Positions 1 to 7,244 of a stretch of 64,000 nucleotides of DNA are shown one piece after another (the first letter of the stretch is position 1; every line of letters begins with the position of its first letter). The stretch is from positions 39,279-103,278 of the forward strand of contig NZ_LWHO01000003.1 of the NCBI RefSeq assembly GCF_001642025.1. Reading direction: 5' to 3'. The notes beneath the pieces were generated by a model, which saw only the letters and a program-made list of their open reading frames with translations, made no database searches and had not been told where the DNA came from. Made by a program: the position numbers and the translations under genes. This DNA is from Cutibacterium namnetense (GTDB taxonomy: Bacteria > Actinomycetota > Actinomycetes > Propionibacteriales > Propionibacteriaceae).

Positions 1-1580
1 TCCTGGGCCTCGTCGACAAGGACGTGAGCGAAGGTGTCGCGGGGCTCGTTCTGGTCAATCTGCCGGGCGTCGTGGAGACGATCGCTGAGGGTGACGAGCT
101 CCTCGGCGTCGCCTCCCTCGATAAAGACCGGAGCGTCGGCATCAGGCTCGGGGGGAACTGGGCCCAGCAGAGCCGCCAACTCGTCGAGCAGGGCCATATC
201 GGCTATCGACCAGTTGCGCCGTCCACGTCGATCCGCCTCGGTCGGGATAGAACTGACGAGAAGCTGACGGCTTTCTTCGTCCCAGTCGGGAGTCACTGCT
301 TCGGCGACTGCGGGATCGGCCAACCGGGCGAGGACGTCGGGGGCCGACAGGGTGGGCCACCAGGCGTTGAGGAGCATCCGCCAGGAGGCCTGGGAGGACA
401 CCAGCTCGTCGAAATCGTCCCTGGTGAGGTCATGGGCAGCGAGGACGTCGGCCGGGACCCTTGCCCACAACTGGTCGCGCAGCGAGACCTCAACGGCTTC
501 TCGGCCGTCGTTGTAGCGGTTGCGCTTGAGGATGCGCTGGCGGGTCATCGCTAGGGTGGAGGCATCGAGGGTGAGAACCTCGCCTTTAACCGTCACTCGC
601 AGCTGCAAGGAATCGGAGTCCGCCGGCATTGGCAGATTGACCAGTCGGGTGAGGACGCCAACCATTTCGAGGCTGCCCTTGATATTGGCAGTACGCGGCT
701 CATCGAGACGGTCAGAGGAGAAGGGCAGAATATCCGACGGCACCTGGCCCACTGAGCGCAGCGTTACGGAGTCCTCACCAAGGCTGGGTAGCACCCGTTC
801 GATGTAGCTCATGAAGACCGATGACGGCCCGATAACGAGCACTCCGCCATTCTCCAGCCGAGTGCGGTGAGAGTAGAGCAGGAATGCTGCGCGGTGTAAA
901 GCGACGACCGTTTTGCCGGTGCCGGGGCCACCCATGATCGTCGTTACGCCTTGGTAAGGGGCACGAATGGCCTCATCCTGTTCAGCCTGGATTGTCGAGA
1001 CGATCGAATGCATTCGAGTGTCGCGGGCACGAGAGAGCGCTGCCATGAGAGCCCCCTCGCCGATGATCGGCAGATTTGCCTGCGAGGTGGAATCCAGCAG
1101 ATCATCCTCGATGCCAAGAACCTTGTCATCGCGACAGCGCAAGATACGGCGACGAACAACACCCATCGGATCCGACGGGGTGGCTCGGTAGAAGGGTTCG
1201 GCGGCGCGGGCACGCCAGTCGATGACGAGAGGCTCATAGTCCGCATTCCGTACCCCGATGCGGCCGATGTGACGCACCTCGTCGTCAGTCAGATCAAGTC
1301 GACCGAAGACCAGACCCTCATGCTCAGCGTCGAGGACCGCTAGCCTCTTTGCTGCGTTATAAGAGAAGGCGTCGCGTTCAAACATCGCCGTACCGTCCTC
1401 TTCACGAACCCAACTAGTGCGGTCCGAGCGGTACATGTCTTGGCCAGCCTTCGCCAGCATGCGGGCTTTATTCTCGTCGATCTCCAATTGAGCGCGGACG
1501 CGGTCGACGTGGGCCTGCTCTTTGGCAATCTCGGATTCCACAACGCGGGGGTCGCTGCTCGAACTATCGTGTGCGGTCAA
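1..1580 (-). CDS. HelD-like superfamily 1 helicase (5' part, runs off window)
   Basis: This is a UvrD/Rep-type ATPase of the HelD family. HelD proteins bind RNA polymerase and recycle stalled or rifampicin-bound complexes. Read on the minus strand, the frame is open from a TTG at 1580 to the window edge (about 526 codons). It has an N-terminal charged coiled-coil stretch (SEIAKEQAHVDRVRAQLEID), as in the HelD arm that enters the polymerase secondary channel. Next come VIDWRARAAEPFYRA, a Walker A (GGPGTGKTVVALHRAAF) and, at the edge, HVLVDEAQ (Walker B, motif II). The TTG start has AAGGA five bases upstream and no other good start lies near it. About 200 C-terminal residues should lie outside the window. 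A UvrD-type DNA repair helicase is less likely, because the N-terminal arm and the long insert after Walker A fit HelD better. Confidence 0.85.
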   Translation of the reverse strand, partial: MTAHDSSSSDPRVVESEIAKEQAHVDRVRAQLEIDENKARMLAKAGQDMYRSDRTSWVREEDGTAMFERDAFSYNAAKRLAVLDAEHEGLVFGRLDLTDDEVRHIGRIGVRNADYEPLVIDWRARAAEPFYRATPSDPMGVVRRRILRCRDDKVLGIEDDLLDSTSQANLPIIGEGALMAALSRARDTRMHSIVSTIQAEQDEAIRAPYQGVTTIMGGPGTGKTVVALHRAAFLLYSHRTRLENGGVLVIGPSSVFMSYIERVLPSLGEDSVTLRSVGQVPSDILPFSSDRLDEPRTANIKGSLEMVGVLTRLVNLPMPADSDSLQLRVTVKGEVLTLDASTLAMTRQRILKRNRYNDGREAVEVSLRDQLWARVPADVLAAHDLTRDDFDELVSSQASWRMLLNAWWPTLSAPDVLARLADPAVAEAVTPDWDEESRQLLVSSIPTEADRRGRRNWSIADMALLDELAALLGPVPPEPDADAPVFIEGGDAEELVTLSDRLHDARQIDQNEPRDTFAHVLVDEAQ

Positions 1581-1626
1581 AGTCGTCCTTCACGAGATGT
1601 CTGTCCCTAGACGCGGTGCTCTGGGG

Positions 1627-2793
1627 CTAACGGTCAAGTCTACGCTCCGAGACCTCATCAGTGGAACCGTGGCTTCTTCTGGGACGCCCGGCCGCACCGA
1701 TGGTTTTATTGCTCGGGCGGATATCTTCCCCGGTGAGCCTTTCGTGGGTGAGATACGCAGCTAGTGCCCCGGTAAGTAGCCGAGCCCAAGGTTCTGGGCC
1801 TCCGTGTGAAGCGGGGGAGGCTGTGAGTACTGGGGCTGATCCGCCCTGGTGCCAAACCATGGGGGGACGATCCCGCCAAGCCGACCACGCGGTGCCCAGT
1901 TCGGGAGTCGAGACGGGGCGAGTGTGGTCGTGACAGATCCGGTGGCTCTGTGCGCCATCGCACCAAGTCCACGTTTCGATTAGCCCTTCGGGCCGCCAGT
2001 CCAGCCGGTGGCTCATGCCATGATGAGCAGGAAGCTCGTCTGAGGAGCTGACAGTGACGGTGGGAGAACTCCATGGTCGAGCTGGGCGACGCCACCGGGA
2101 GCGTCGGGGGGCCGGTGCCGTCGTGTCGATGACAGCGTTCGGAGGATCACTCGGAGAGGGATCGACTACGACGCCGCGTCGAGCGAGTCGCTTATCCAGT
2201 AGGGTCAGCAGGGGTTGCAGATCAGTTGGGCCATCCGGGCCGACGAGATTCCAACAGCCAAAGATTCTGGTGACTGCCAGCCTTGTTTCGTGAGCCGATA
2301 GTTCGGCCAGCGGAGAGGGAAGATCAACGTGGATCGGCCCGGGGAGTGGAGCGGGCCGGGAGGTGACCGCATGTTCTACCCCGCACCGGCGCCGGGCTTG
2401 CCACATGCCGTCTGCGTGATCGAGGACATCACGCCATCTATCGGCAGTGCGGTGTCCGTATCGGTCGCGGACGGTGTGGATTTGTGCCCCTCTGTCTGTC
2501 GGCATGGAGATATCTGCCGTACATGAACTGATTTGAGTATCGGGCTCGGTGACGAGGTCGAGTCCGATGCTTGCCAATTCAGCTTCCATTGCCCGGCCGG
2601 ACTTAGCGAAAAGGTCGCGCCACGCGGAGGGAAGTTCGATGGTGGCGCCAAGTTCAGGTGCAACAGGACGCGCCGCGCTCGCGCGCCAACGCGGGGAAGG
2701 GGAGATGATGGTGACCTTATGCCCGGCCCGAGCTAGTCGTAGGGCGGCGGCCAGAGCGACGAGTTCGTCTCCGATGATATGGACCGCTCCCAT
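1627..2793 (-). CDS. NAD(P)/FAD-type Rossmann protein, function unknown
   Basis: A 388-residue protein that begins with a beta-alpha-beta dinucleotide-binding unit (VHIIGDELVALAAALRLARAGHKVTII). This resembles the FAD site of amine-oxidase, phytoene-desaturase and FAD-dependent oxidoreductase families. The GxGxxG loop is degenerate (GDELVA in its place), so cofactor binding is uncertain. The middle contains LRRRCGVEHAV-type sequence and a proline-rich stretch (PSDPPNAVIDTTAPAPRRSRWRRP). The C-terminal part has RLDWRPEGLIETWTWCDGAQ and SHGGPEPWARLLTGALAAYLTHERLTGED, the latter like the last helix of FAD oxidoreductases. It lies convergent to nothing and divergent from the alpha/beta hydrolase gene, and is tail to head with the helicase gene. 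I do not recognise a specific function. A flavin-dependent desaturase or dehydrogenase that has lost its glycine motif is the best description. Confidence 0.6.
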   Translation of the reverse strand: MGAVHIIGDELVALAAALRLARAGHKVTIISPSPRWRASAARPVAPELGATIELPSAWRDLFAKSGRAMEAELASIGLDLVTEPDTQISSCTADISMPTDRGAQIHTVRDRYGHRTADRWRDVLDHADGMWQARRRCGVEHAVTSRPAPLPGPIHVDLPSPLAELSAHETRLAVTRIFGCWNLVGPDGPTDLQPLLTLLDKRLARRGVVVDPSPSDPPNAVIDTTAPAPRRSRWRRPARPWSSPTVTVSSSDELPAHHGMSHRLDWRPEGLIETWTWCDGAQSHRICHDHTRPVSTPELGTAWSAWRDRPPMVWHQGGSAPVLTASPASHGGPEPWARLLTGALAAYLTHERLTGEDIRPSNKTIGAAGRPRRSHGSTDEVSERRLDR

Positions 2794-2853
2794 CGTGTCT
2801 GCGCCTCCTGTGGTGATCCGACCGGGTTAATAACCGACGGTATCGTGCCAGAG

Positions 2854-3573
2854 GTGAACACGGATCTTCCTGTCGTCGCCCTCCATGGAATCACCAGCTC
2901 GCCAACCACCTGGGGTGGGCTCGTATTGGCATTCAATATTGAAGGCGTCGTCGTCCATCAGCTCTCTTTGCTTGGGCACGGCCCGATTGACACCCGCCGG
3001 GGAGTGGGGACTGATTATTCTCTTGACGCTTTTACACATGACGTTGTCGAGCAGATGGATGCCCTGAAGGTCGACAGGTGCGCTTTAGTAGGCCATTCCC
3101 TCGGAGCTCTGGTTTCGTCCATGGTTGCGCAACGTCAGCCGGATCGCATTGACCGCGTTCTGCTAGAGGACATGCCCGTATTGCGTCGAGACCGTCAGGA
3201 TCCGCCTCCGATGCGGACATACGCCGACGTCATGCTTATGGAGGTTGCGGCGTTTGCTGGACGTAAGAGGTTCGACCCGAAGATGGTGTGGAAGGTCAGT
3301 CGTGAGTTACTGAAACCCCATCCCCAGTGGTGGGACGGGCTGTCTCGGATGACCATGCCGGTCCTTGCTATCGGGGGAGGCAAGGCATCGTACCTGCGCC
3401 AGGATCGGTTGCGTGACGTGGTACATGCCCTGCCTGATGCCCGGATCGTCACCATTGACGGCGGGCATCGCACTCACATCACCAAGGGTGACGAGTTCTG
3501 CGACGTCGCGGTGCCATTCCTGACGAATGGGAAGTACGTCAATCGCCGGCATAACGGGATCCAAGACATGTGA
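2854..3573 (+). CDS. alpha/beta hydrolase
   Basis: A protein of about 239 residues with the alpha/beta-hydrolase fold. The oxyanion region is VVALHGITSSPTTWGG, the nucleophile elbow is ALVGHSLGALVSS (serine nucleophile), and an acid sits in the MPVLAIGGGKASYL region. A C-terminal catalytic histidine lies in TIDGGHRTHITKGDEF. The length and cap region match small serine esterases and hydrolases of unknown substrate. An upstream in-frame ATG at 2779 would overlap the divergent gene. The GTG at 2854 follows a TATCGT box (2841-2846) by seven bases, the same spacing seen at other apparently leaderless genes here, so I prefer it. A GTG at 2845 is also possible. Specificity cannot be read from the sequence. 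Confidence 0.75.
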   Translation: MNTDLPVVALHGITSSPTTWGGLVLAFNIEGVVVHQLSLLGHGPIDTRRGVGTDYSLDAFTHDVVEQMDALKVDRCALVGHSLGALVSSMVAQRQPDRIDRVLLEDMPVLRRDRQDPPPMRTYADVMLMEVAAFAGRKRFDPKMVWKVSRELLKPHPQWWDGLSRMTMPVLAIGGGKASYLRQDRLRDVVHALPDARIVTIDGGHRTHITKGDEFCDVAVPFLTNGKYVNRRHNGIQDM

Positions 3574-3575
3574 GC

Positions 3576-3650
3576 CTTGAGCGAACTGTACTCAACTCGG
3601 TTGTTGAGTCGGGGGCGCTCATGGTTAAACTTGAGTCATAACGACTCAAA
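3576..3650 (+). promoter_or_regulatory. two HAIR elements (HspR operators) before hsp20
   Basis: Two copies match the HspR-associated inverted repeat, CTTGAGT-N7-ACTCAAG. The first is CTTGAGC-N7-ACTCAAC at 3576-3596, starting just after the hydrolase stop codon. The second is CTTGAGT-N7-ACTCAAA at 3630-3650. An extra ACTCAA-N8-TTGAGT arrangement (3590-3609) overlaps the first. HAIR elements bind the repressor HspR, which is released on heat shock. The hsp20 start is at 3695, so both lie in its promoter region. HspR itself is not in this window. Confidence 0.85.
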
Positions 3651-3694
3651 CCGAGTCGATGCAGGAATCTGCTTAACCCTGTAGGAGTGTTGAC

Positions 3695-4153
3695 ATGGCT
3701 CGTACCTTTGACCCGTTCCGTGAAATGGACCGGCTACTCTCCGACGTCACCAGGACGCCGGCGGCTGTCGCCGTTCCCATGGATCTCTACCGCGAAGGCG
3801 ACGACTACATCGTTGCGGTGGACCTGCCAGGAGCTGATCCAGCATCCATCGATATCGACGTCGACGATCGCACTTTGACGATTCGCGCCGAGCGCGCCAC
3901 CAAGGTGGCTGAGGAGGTGCAGTGGTTGTCCCGCGAGCGAGCCATGGGTACCTTCGCTCGTCAACTCACCCTCGGTCACGGTCTGGCGACCGATCGCATT
4001 ACCGCCGAGTACACCGACGGCGTGCTGACCCTGACGATCCCCGTCGCTGAGACTGCTAAGCCTCGCAAGGTAGAGGTCCGGCACGGCTCGACCACTATCG
4101 ACGCCGTGGCTGATCAGGCTCAGGTCGGCTCAGGCGAGAATCAGGAGCAGTGA
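3695..4153 (+). CDS. hsp20: Hsp20 family small heat shock protein
   Basis: A 152-residue alpha-crystallin-type small heat shock protein, an ATP-independent holdase that keeps unfolding proteins soluble. The N-terminal arm is MARTFDPFREMDRLLSD. The alpha-crystallin domain runs from about residue 30 to 130 (PMDLYREGDDYIVAVDLPGADP; DRTLTIRAER) and contains the family's A-x-x-x-n-G-V-L element as AEYTDGVLTLTIPV. The tail is PRKVEV followed by a polar extension. The start is ATG 3695, with TAGGAG nine bases upstream. Two HAIR operators precede it, so it is very probably repressed by HspR and induced by heat, like mycobacterial acr2. It is monocistronic and ends at a strong hairpin shared with the convergent gntP gene. 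Confidence 0.93.
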   Translation: MARTFDPFREMDRLLSDVTRTPAAVAVPMDLYREGDDYIVAVDLPGADPASIDIDVDDRTLTIRAERATKVAEEVQWLSRERAMGTFARQLTLGHGLATDRITAEYTDGVLTLTIPVAETAKPRKVEVRHGSTTIDAVADQAQVGSGENQEQ

Positions 4154-4166
4154 TCTAAGACTGGCC

Positions 4167-4205
4167 CACGACGGCCGGCCCCTCGCTAGGGGGCCGGCCG
4201 TCGTG
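4167..4205. terminator. bidirectional hairpin between hsp20 and gntP
   Basis: A perfect 16-base stem (CACGACGGCCGGCCCC with its complement, 4167-4182 and 4190-4205) and a 7-base loop lie between two convergent genes. No long T-run follows. This is common for actinobacterial terminators. Confidence 0.8.
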
Positions 4206-4223
4206 CGTCAGGCATCGGTGAGG

Positions 4224-5594
4224 CTAGACGGTGACAGAGACCGACAGCACCAGGATCAGTCCGCAGACCGATAACACCGATTCCATCAGAGACCAAGTCT
4301 TAATGTTCTCTCCTACCGAGATACCGAAGTACTCCTTGATAAGCCAGAAGCCGGCGTCATTGACGTGCGAGAAGAACACCGAACCGCAGCCGATCGCCAG
4401 CACCAGCAATGCCACGTGGGTGGGTGGCAGGCTGGCTGCCACCGGCTCCAGGATGGCGGCCGCAGTGAGGGTTGCCACTGTGGCTGAGCCGGTCGCCAAT
4501 CGGACGACGACAGCGACAAGCCAGGCCATGAGTAGCGGGGAGATCGAAGACTGGGTAATGCCGTTGGCTAACAGCTTGGCAATACCAGTGTCGACAAGGA
4601 TCTGCTTAAACCCACCGCCGGCGGCGACGATGAGCAGGATGCCGGCGATTGGTGGCAGCGACGCGCCCACACTGTCGCTTATCGCGTCCCTGTCCATGCC
4701 GGAGGTCTTACCCAAGGTGACGATCGCCAGCAGGGTCGTCAGCAGCAAGGCAAACATTGGCTCGCCAAGGAAATCCCAGATGTTGCGGATGGTGGTGCCC
4801 TTGACCGCGAAAATATCGGCGAGGGCCTTGCTCATCATGAGGATGACAGGCAGCAGGACGGTCATTAAGGTGACGGAGAATTTCGGGTGGCCGGGGGCAG
4901 TACCAGAACGGCCATCCTCGTCAGCATTAAGGAAGAGGTCAGGCGCATCAACAGGTACCCACCGGGCTGCGAGCCGCGAGAACAGCGGACCAGCAACAAC
5001 AACGGTCGGTATGGCAATAAGGACGCCGAATCCGAGGGTGGTGCCGAGGTCAGCCTGGAGGAGACCGATGGCGGCCAGCGGGCCCGGATGCGGTGGGACG
5101 AAGGCATGCATTGTCGATAGACCAGCTAGGGCCGGGATGGCTACTCTCATGAGAGGCAGCTTGGAACGGCGGGTCACCAGCAGGATGACCGGGACGAGTA
5201 GCACGAGGCCGATCTCGAAGAACATTGGCAGCCCAATGACAGCGCCAATGAGGGCCATCGCCCATGGCAGAGCGGCGGGAGGAGCCTTGCGGACCAGGGT
5301 GTCGACGATCTCATCTGCGCCCCCGGAATCGGCCAGCAATTTACCGATGATTGCTCCCAGCGCGATGAGAGCACCAACGGAAGCGACAGTCGATCCGACT
5401 CCGTTGGAATAGGCCGCCAGCATCTCCGACAGGGACATTTTCGCGATAGCTCCGACAATAAAAGAACCGATCGTTAAGGAGAGAAAAGGGTGGAGCTTAA
5501 ATGCGGTAATAAGGGTGACAATGGTGGCGAAGCCAATGATGGCCGCCACAATCAATGGACCGGTGCTGGCCGCGGTTTCGAGGATGGCTGGCAT
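4224..5594 (-). CDS. gntP: GntP family gluconate permease
   Basis: A 456-residue integral membrane H+/gluconate symporter of the GntP family. The chain is almost entirely hydrophobic helices. Family-like stretches include FKLHPFLSLTIGSFIVG near the N-terminus, RVAIPALAGLSTMHAFVPPHPGP in the middle (the conserved HAFVPPHPGP signature) and HVNDAGFWLIKEYFG near the C-terminus. It is the second gene of a two-gene operon after gntK (29 bases apart), with a strong AGGAGG-type Shine-Dalgarno before ATG 5594. The neighbouring gluconokinase and GntR-type regulator support gluconate as substrate, though related sugar acids cannot be excluded. Confidence 0.93.
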   Translation of the reverse strand: MPAILETAASTGPLIVAAIIGFATIVTLITAFKLHPFLSLTIGSFIVGAIAKMSLSEMLAAYSNGVGSTVASVGALIALGAIIGKLLADSGGADEIVDTLVRKAPPAALPWAMALIGAVIGLPMFFEIGLVLLVPVILLVTRRSKLPLMRVAIPALAGLSTMHAFVPPHPGPLAAIGLLQADLGTTLGFGVLIAIPTVVVAGPLFSRLAARWVPVDAPDLFLNADEDGRSGTAPGHPKFSVTLMTVLLPVILMMSKALADIFAVKGTTIRNIWDFLGEPMFALLLTTLLAIVTLGKTSGMDRDAISDSVGASLPPIAGILLIVAAGGGFKQILVDTGIAKLLANGITQSSISPLLMAWLVAVVVRLATGSATVATLTAAAILEPVAASLPPTHVALLVLAIGCGSVFFSHVNDAGFWLIKEYFGISVGENIKTWSLMESVLSVCGLILVLSVSVTV

Positions 5595-5623
5595 TGACTC
5601 CTCCTTGAGCTCGGGATGCGGTG

Positions 5624-6148
5624 TCAGTCGGCGTCGGCCAACCAGGCGGCCGCCTTAGTGGTGAGTTCCTCGCGAGGAGCGTCGAAGTCGACAGTGATGC
5701 CTACCTCGTTGGCGGCTAGTGGTTCGAGGGTGGCGTATTGGGAGTCGATGAGGCTGGCCGGCATGAAGTGGCCGGCGCGAGCCTCGACCCGGGCGGCGAC
5801 AACCTTGCGGTCGCCAGCGAGATGGATGAAGACCAGATCGGGACAGACCTGTCGTAGCTGGTCGCGGTAAATGCGTTTGAGGGCAGAACATGCGACGACT
5901 GCTCCGTTGTCAGCATGTTCGGCTAGCCAAGCAGCGATATTGGTTAGCCAAGGGCGTCGGTCCTTGTCGTTGAGAGGATGACCGGATGTCATCTTGTCGA
6001 TGTTGGCCTGGGGATGAAGGTCGTCGCCGTCCATGAAGTCCACACCAAGGCGGTCGGCAAGCATGGAGCCAACGTCCGTCTTCCCAGCTCCGGCCACTCC
6101 CATGATGACGATAGGTGGCACGTGGTGGTGTGAGTGGTTAACGCGCAT
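5624..6148 (-). CDS. gntK: gluconokinase
   Basis: A 174-residue P-loop kinase that phosphorylates D-gluconate to 6-phosphogluconate for the pentose phosphate pathway. It shows Walker A (IVIMGVAGAGKTDVGSML), the gluconokinase signature FMDGDDLHPQANIDKM, and GHPLNDKDRRPWL. VVACSALKRIYRDQLR and GHFMPASLIDSQYATLE follow, all in the order of the GntK family. The length is typical. It is the first gene of the leftward gntK-gntP operon. The upstream 315-base intergenic region is shared with the divergent regulator gene. Confidence 0.95.
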   Translation of the reverse strand: MRVNHSHHHVPPIVIMGVAGAGKTDVGSMLADRLGVDFMDGDDLHPQANIDKMTSGHPLNDKDRRPWLTNIAAWLAEHADNGAVVACSALKRIYRDQLRQVCPDLVFIHLAGDRKVVAARVEARAGHFMPASLIDSQYATLEPLAANEVGITVDFDAPREELTTKAAAWLADAD

Positions 6149-6463
6149 GGCGGTCTCCCAGCAGTCGGGGTCCTCGCTGACCTAGCCCAGCGTAGGTTCT
6201 GGGATCGGATTTGTACAGGAATTTGGCGGTTCAACTCATAGGTTAGCTGTCGTGACAGGACGCCTTGTCAAGGGCGTTCGCGGCAGCGAGAGCGATGGGA
6301 GTGGGGCGGGCTGAAAAAATAATAAAAAATCAGACTTTTGTACTCTGTGGGTAGGCCATTAGTGCTGCTAGCGCTACTATTTAGCGGCACTAGCGATGTC
6401 CCTTGGCGTGCATCCCCTAAGCGTATCGCCTCATATTCGTCGGCATGCGTTATCGTTCCTGTC
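6149..6463. promoter_or_regulatory. divergent gntK / regulator intergenic region with inverted repeat
   Basis: A 315-base region with no gene. It contains a very AT-rich tract (about 6314-6340) in an otherwise GC-rich genome, which is a plausible promoter area for the leftward gntK. It also contains an inverted repeat, TAGTGCTGCTA (6360-6370) and TAGCGGCACTA (6382-6392). The arms match at 10 of 11 positions with centres 22 bases apart, about two helical turns. This is the most likely operator for the adjacent GntR-type regulator. A TATCGT box at 6451-6456 sits seven bases before the regulator's ATG. Confidence 0.5.
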
Positions 6464-7177
6464 ATGCCTCAGGAATTCCTCGCTTCATCAGTGGCCAGTC
6501 GTCTGGGCGCTCGCATTGTTGACGGTGATCTACAAGCCGGTGACGTGCTGCGGTTGGAGGACATCGAGCAGGAATCGGCAGCTTCCCGTTCTGTCTGCCG
6601 TGAAGCAGTCAAGATCCTCGAGTCCCTAAACCTGGTGCGTTCCCGGCGCCATGTGGGCGTGACGGTCCTGCCTTCCAACCAATGGGACGTGTTGTCACCC
6701 AAGGTGGTGCACTGGCACATGTCTGGCAACAAGCGTGAGCAGCAGATGAGCTGGACGAATGAACTGCGGATAGCGTTGGAGCCCACAGCTGCTCGACTTG
6801 CAGCTGAGCGTGCCGACGGCGCAGATCTCAAGGGATTACAGGACGCCGTCTCCGGCATGACGGCGGCGATCCGAAACGGTGACTCGACTGGTTTCGCCCA
6901 TCATGACCACGCTTTTCACCGAAGCCTTTTGGCCGCTACCCGCAATCCGCTGTACGTCGCCCATGTCCCGATGCTGCTCGGCTACCTTGCCGAACAGTAT
7001 GGTGACTTTAGCCTCACAAGCGAAAACGGGGCCAACCTCGTGCACTACCGTGACATCCTTGACGCCATCACGATGAATGATCCGGATGCGGCTGAGCAGT
7101 CCACCCGAGCCCTCGTCCTGGGATTGGGACGGGCGTCAACACAACCGTCACCCTGGCGAGCAGCCCCGTCCGAGTAG
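6464..7177 (+). CDS. GntR/FadR (FCD) family transcriptional regulator of gluconate genes
   Basis: A 237-residue regulator with an N-terminal winged helix-turn-helix (ARIVDGDLQAGDVLRLEDIE ... SRSVCREAVKILESLNLV, then VGVTVLP). The C-terminal all-helical FCD ligand domain contains FAHHDHAFHRSLLAATRNPLY, whose histidines and aspartate usually bind a metal and help hold a carboxylic acid effector. The divergent position opposite gntK-gntP suggests it represses them until gluconate or 6-phosphogluconate is present. The ATG at 6464 lacks a Shine-Dalgarno but follows TATCGT by seven bases, so the mRNA may be leaderless. An in-frame ATG at 6338 would place the operator-like repeat inside the gene and is less likely. 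Confidence 0.87.
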   Translation: MPQEFLASSVASRLGARIVDGDLQAGDVLRLEDIEQESAASRSVCREAVKILESLNLVRSRRHVGVTVLPSNQWDVLSPKVVHWHMSGNKREQQMSWTNELRIALEPTAARLAAERADGADLKGLQDAVSGMTAAIRNGDSTGFAHHDHAFHRSLLAATRNPLYVAHVPMLLGYLAEQYGDFSLTSENGANLVHYRDILDAITMNDPDAAEQSTRALVLGLGRASTQPSPWRAAPSE

Positions 7178-7203
7178 TAAAACAACCCGTGTAATACGTC
7201 ACG

Positions 7204-7237
7204 CTGGCCGGGTCCGTTCTGGAACAGACCCGGCCAG
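7204..7237. terminator. bidirectional hairpin between gntR and gcvP
   Basis: A perfect 11-base stem, CTGGCCGGGTC (7204-7214) with GACCCGGCCAG (7227-7237), and a 12-base loop lie between the convergent regulator gene and gcvP. Confidence 0.8.
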
Positions 7238-7244
7238 CTGTGCA

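Noticed and set aside
4231-5412. A 393-codon plus-strand frame antisense to gntP
   Set aside because: The minus strand carries an unmistakable permease with conserved motifs; the plus frame is low-complexity shadow sequence.
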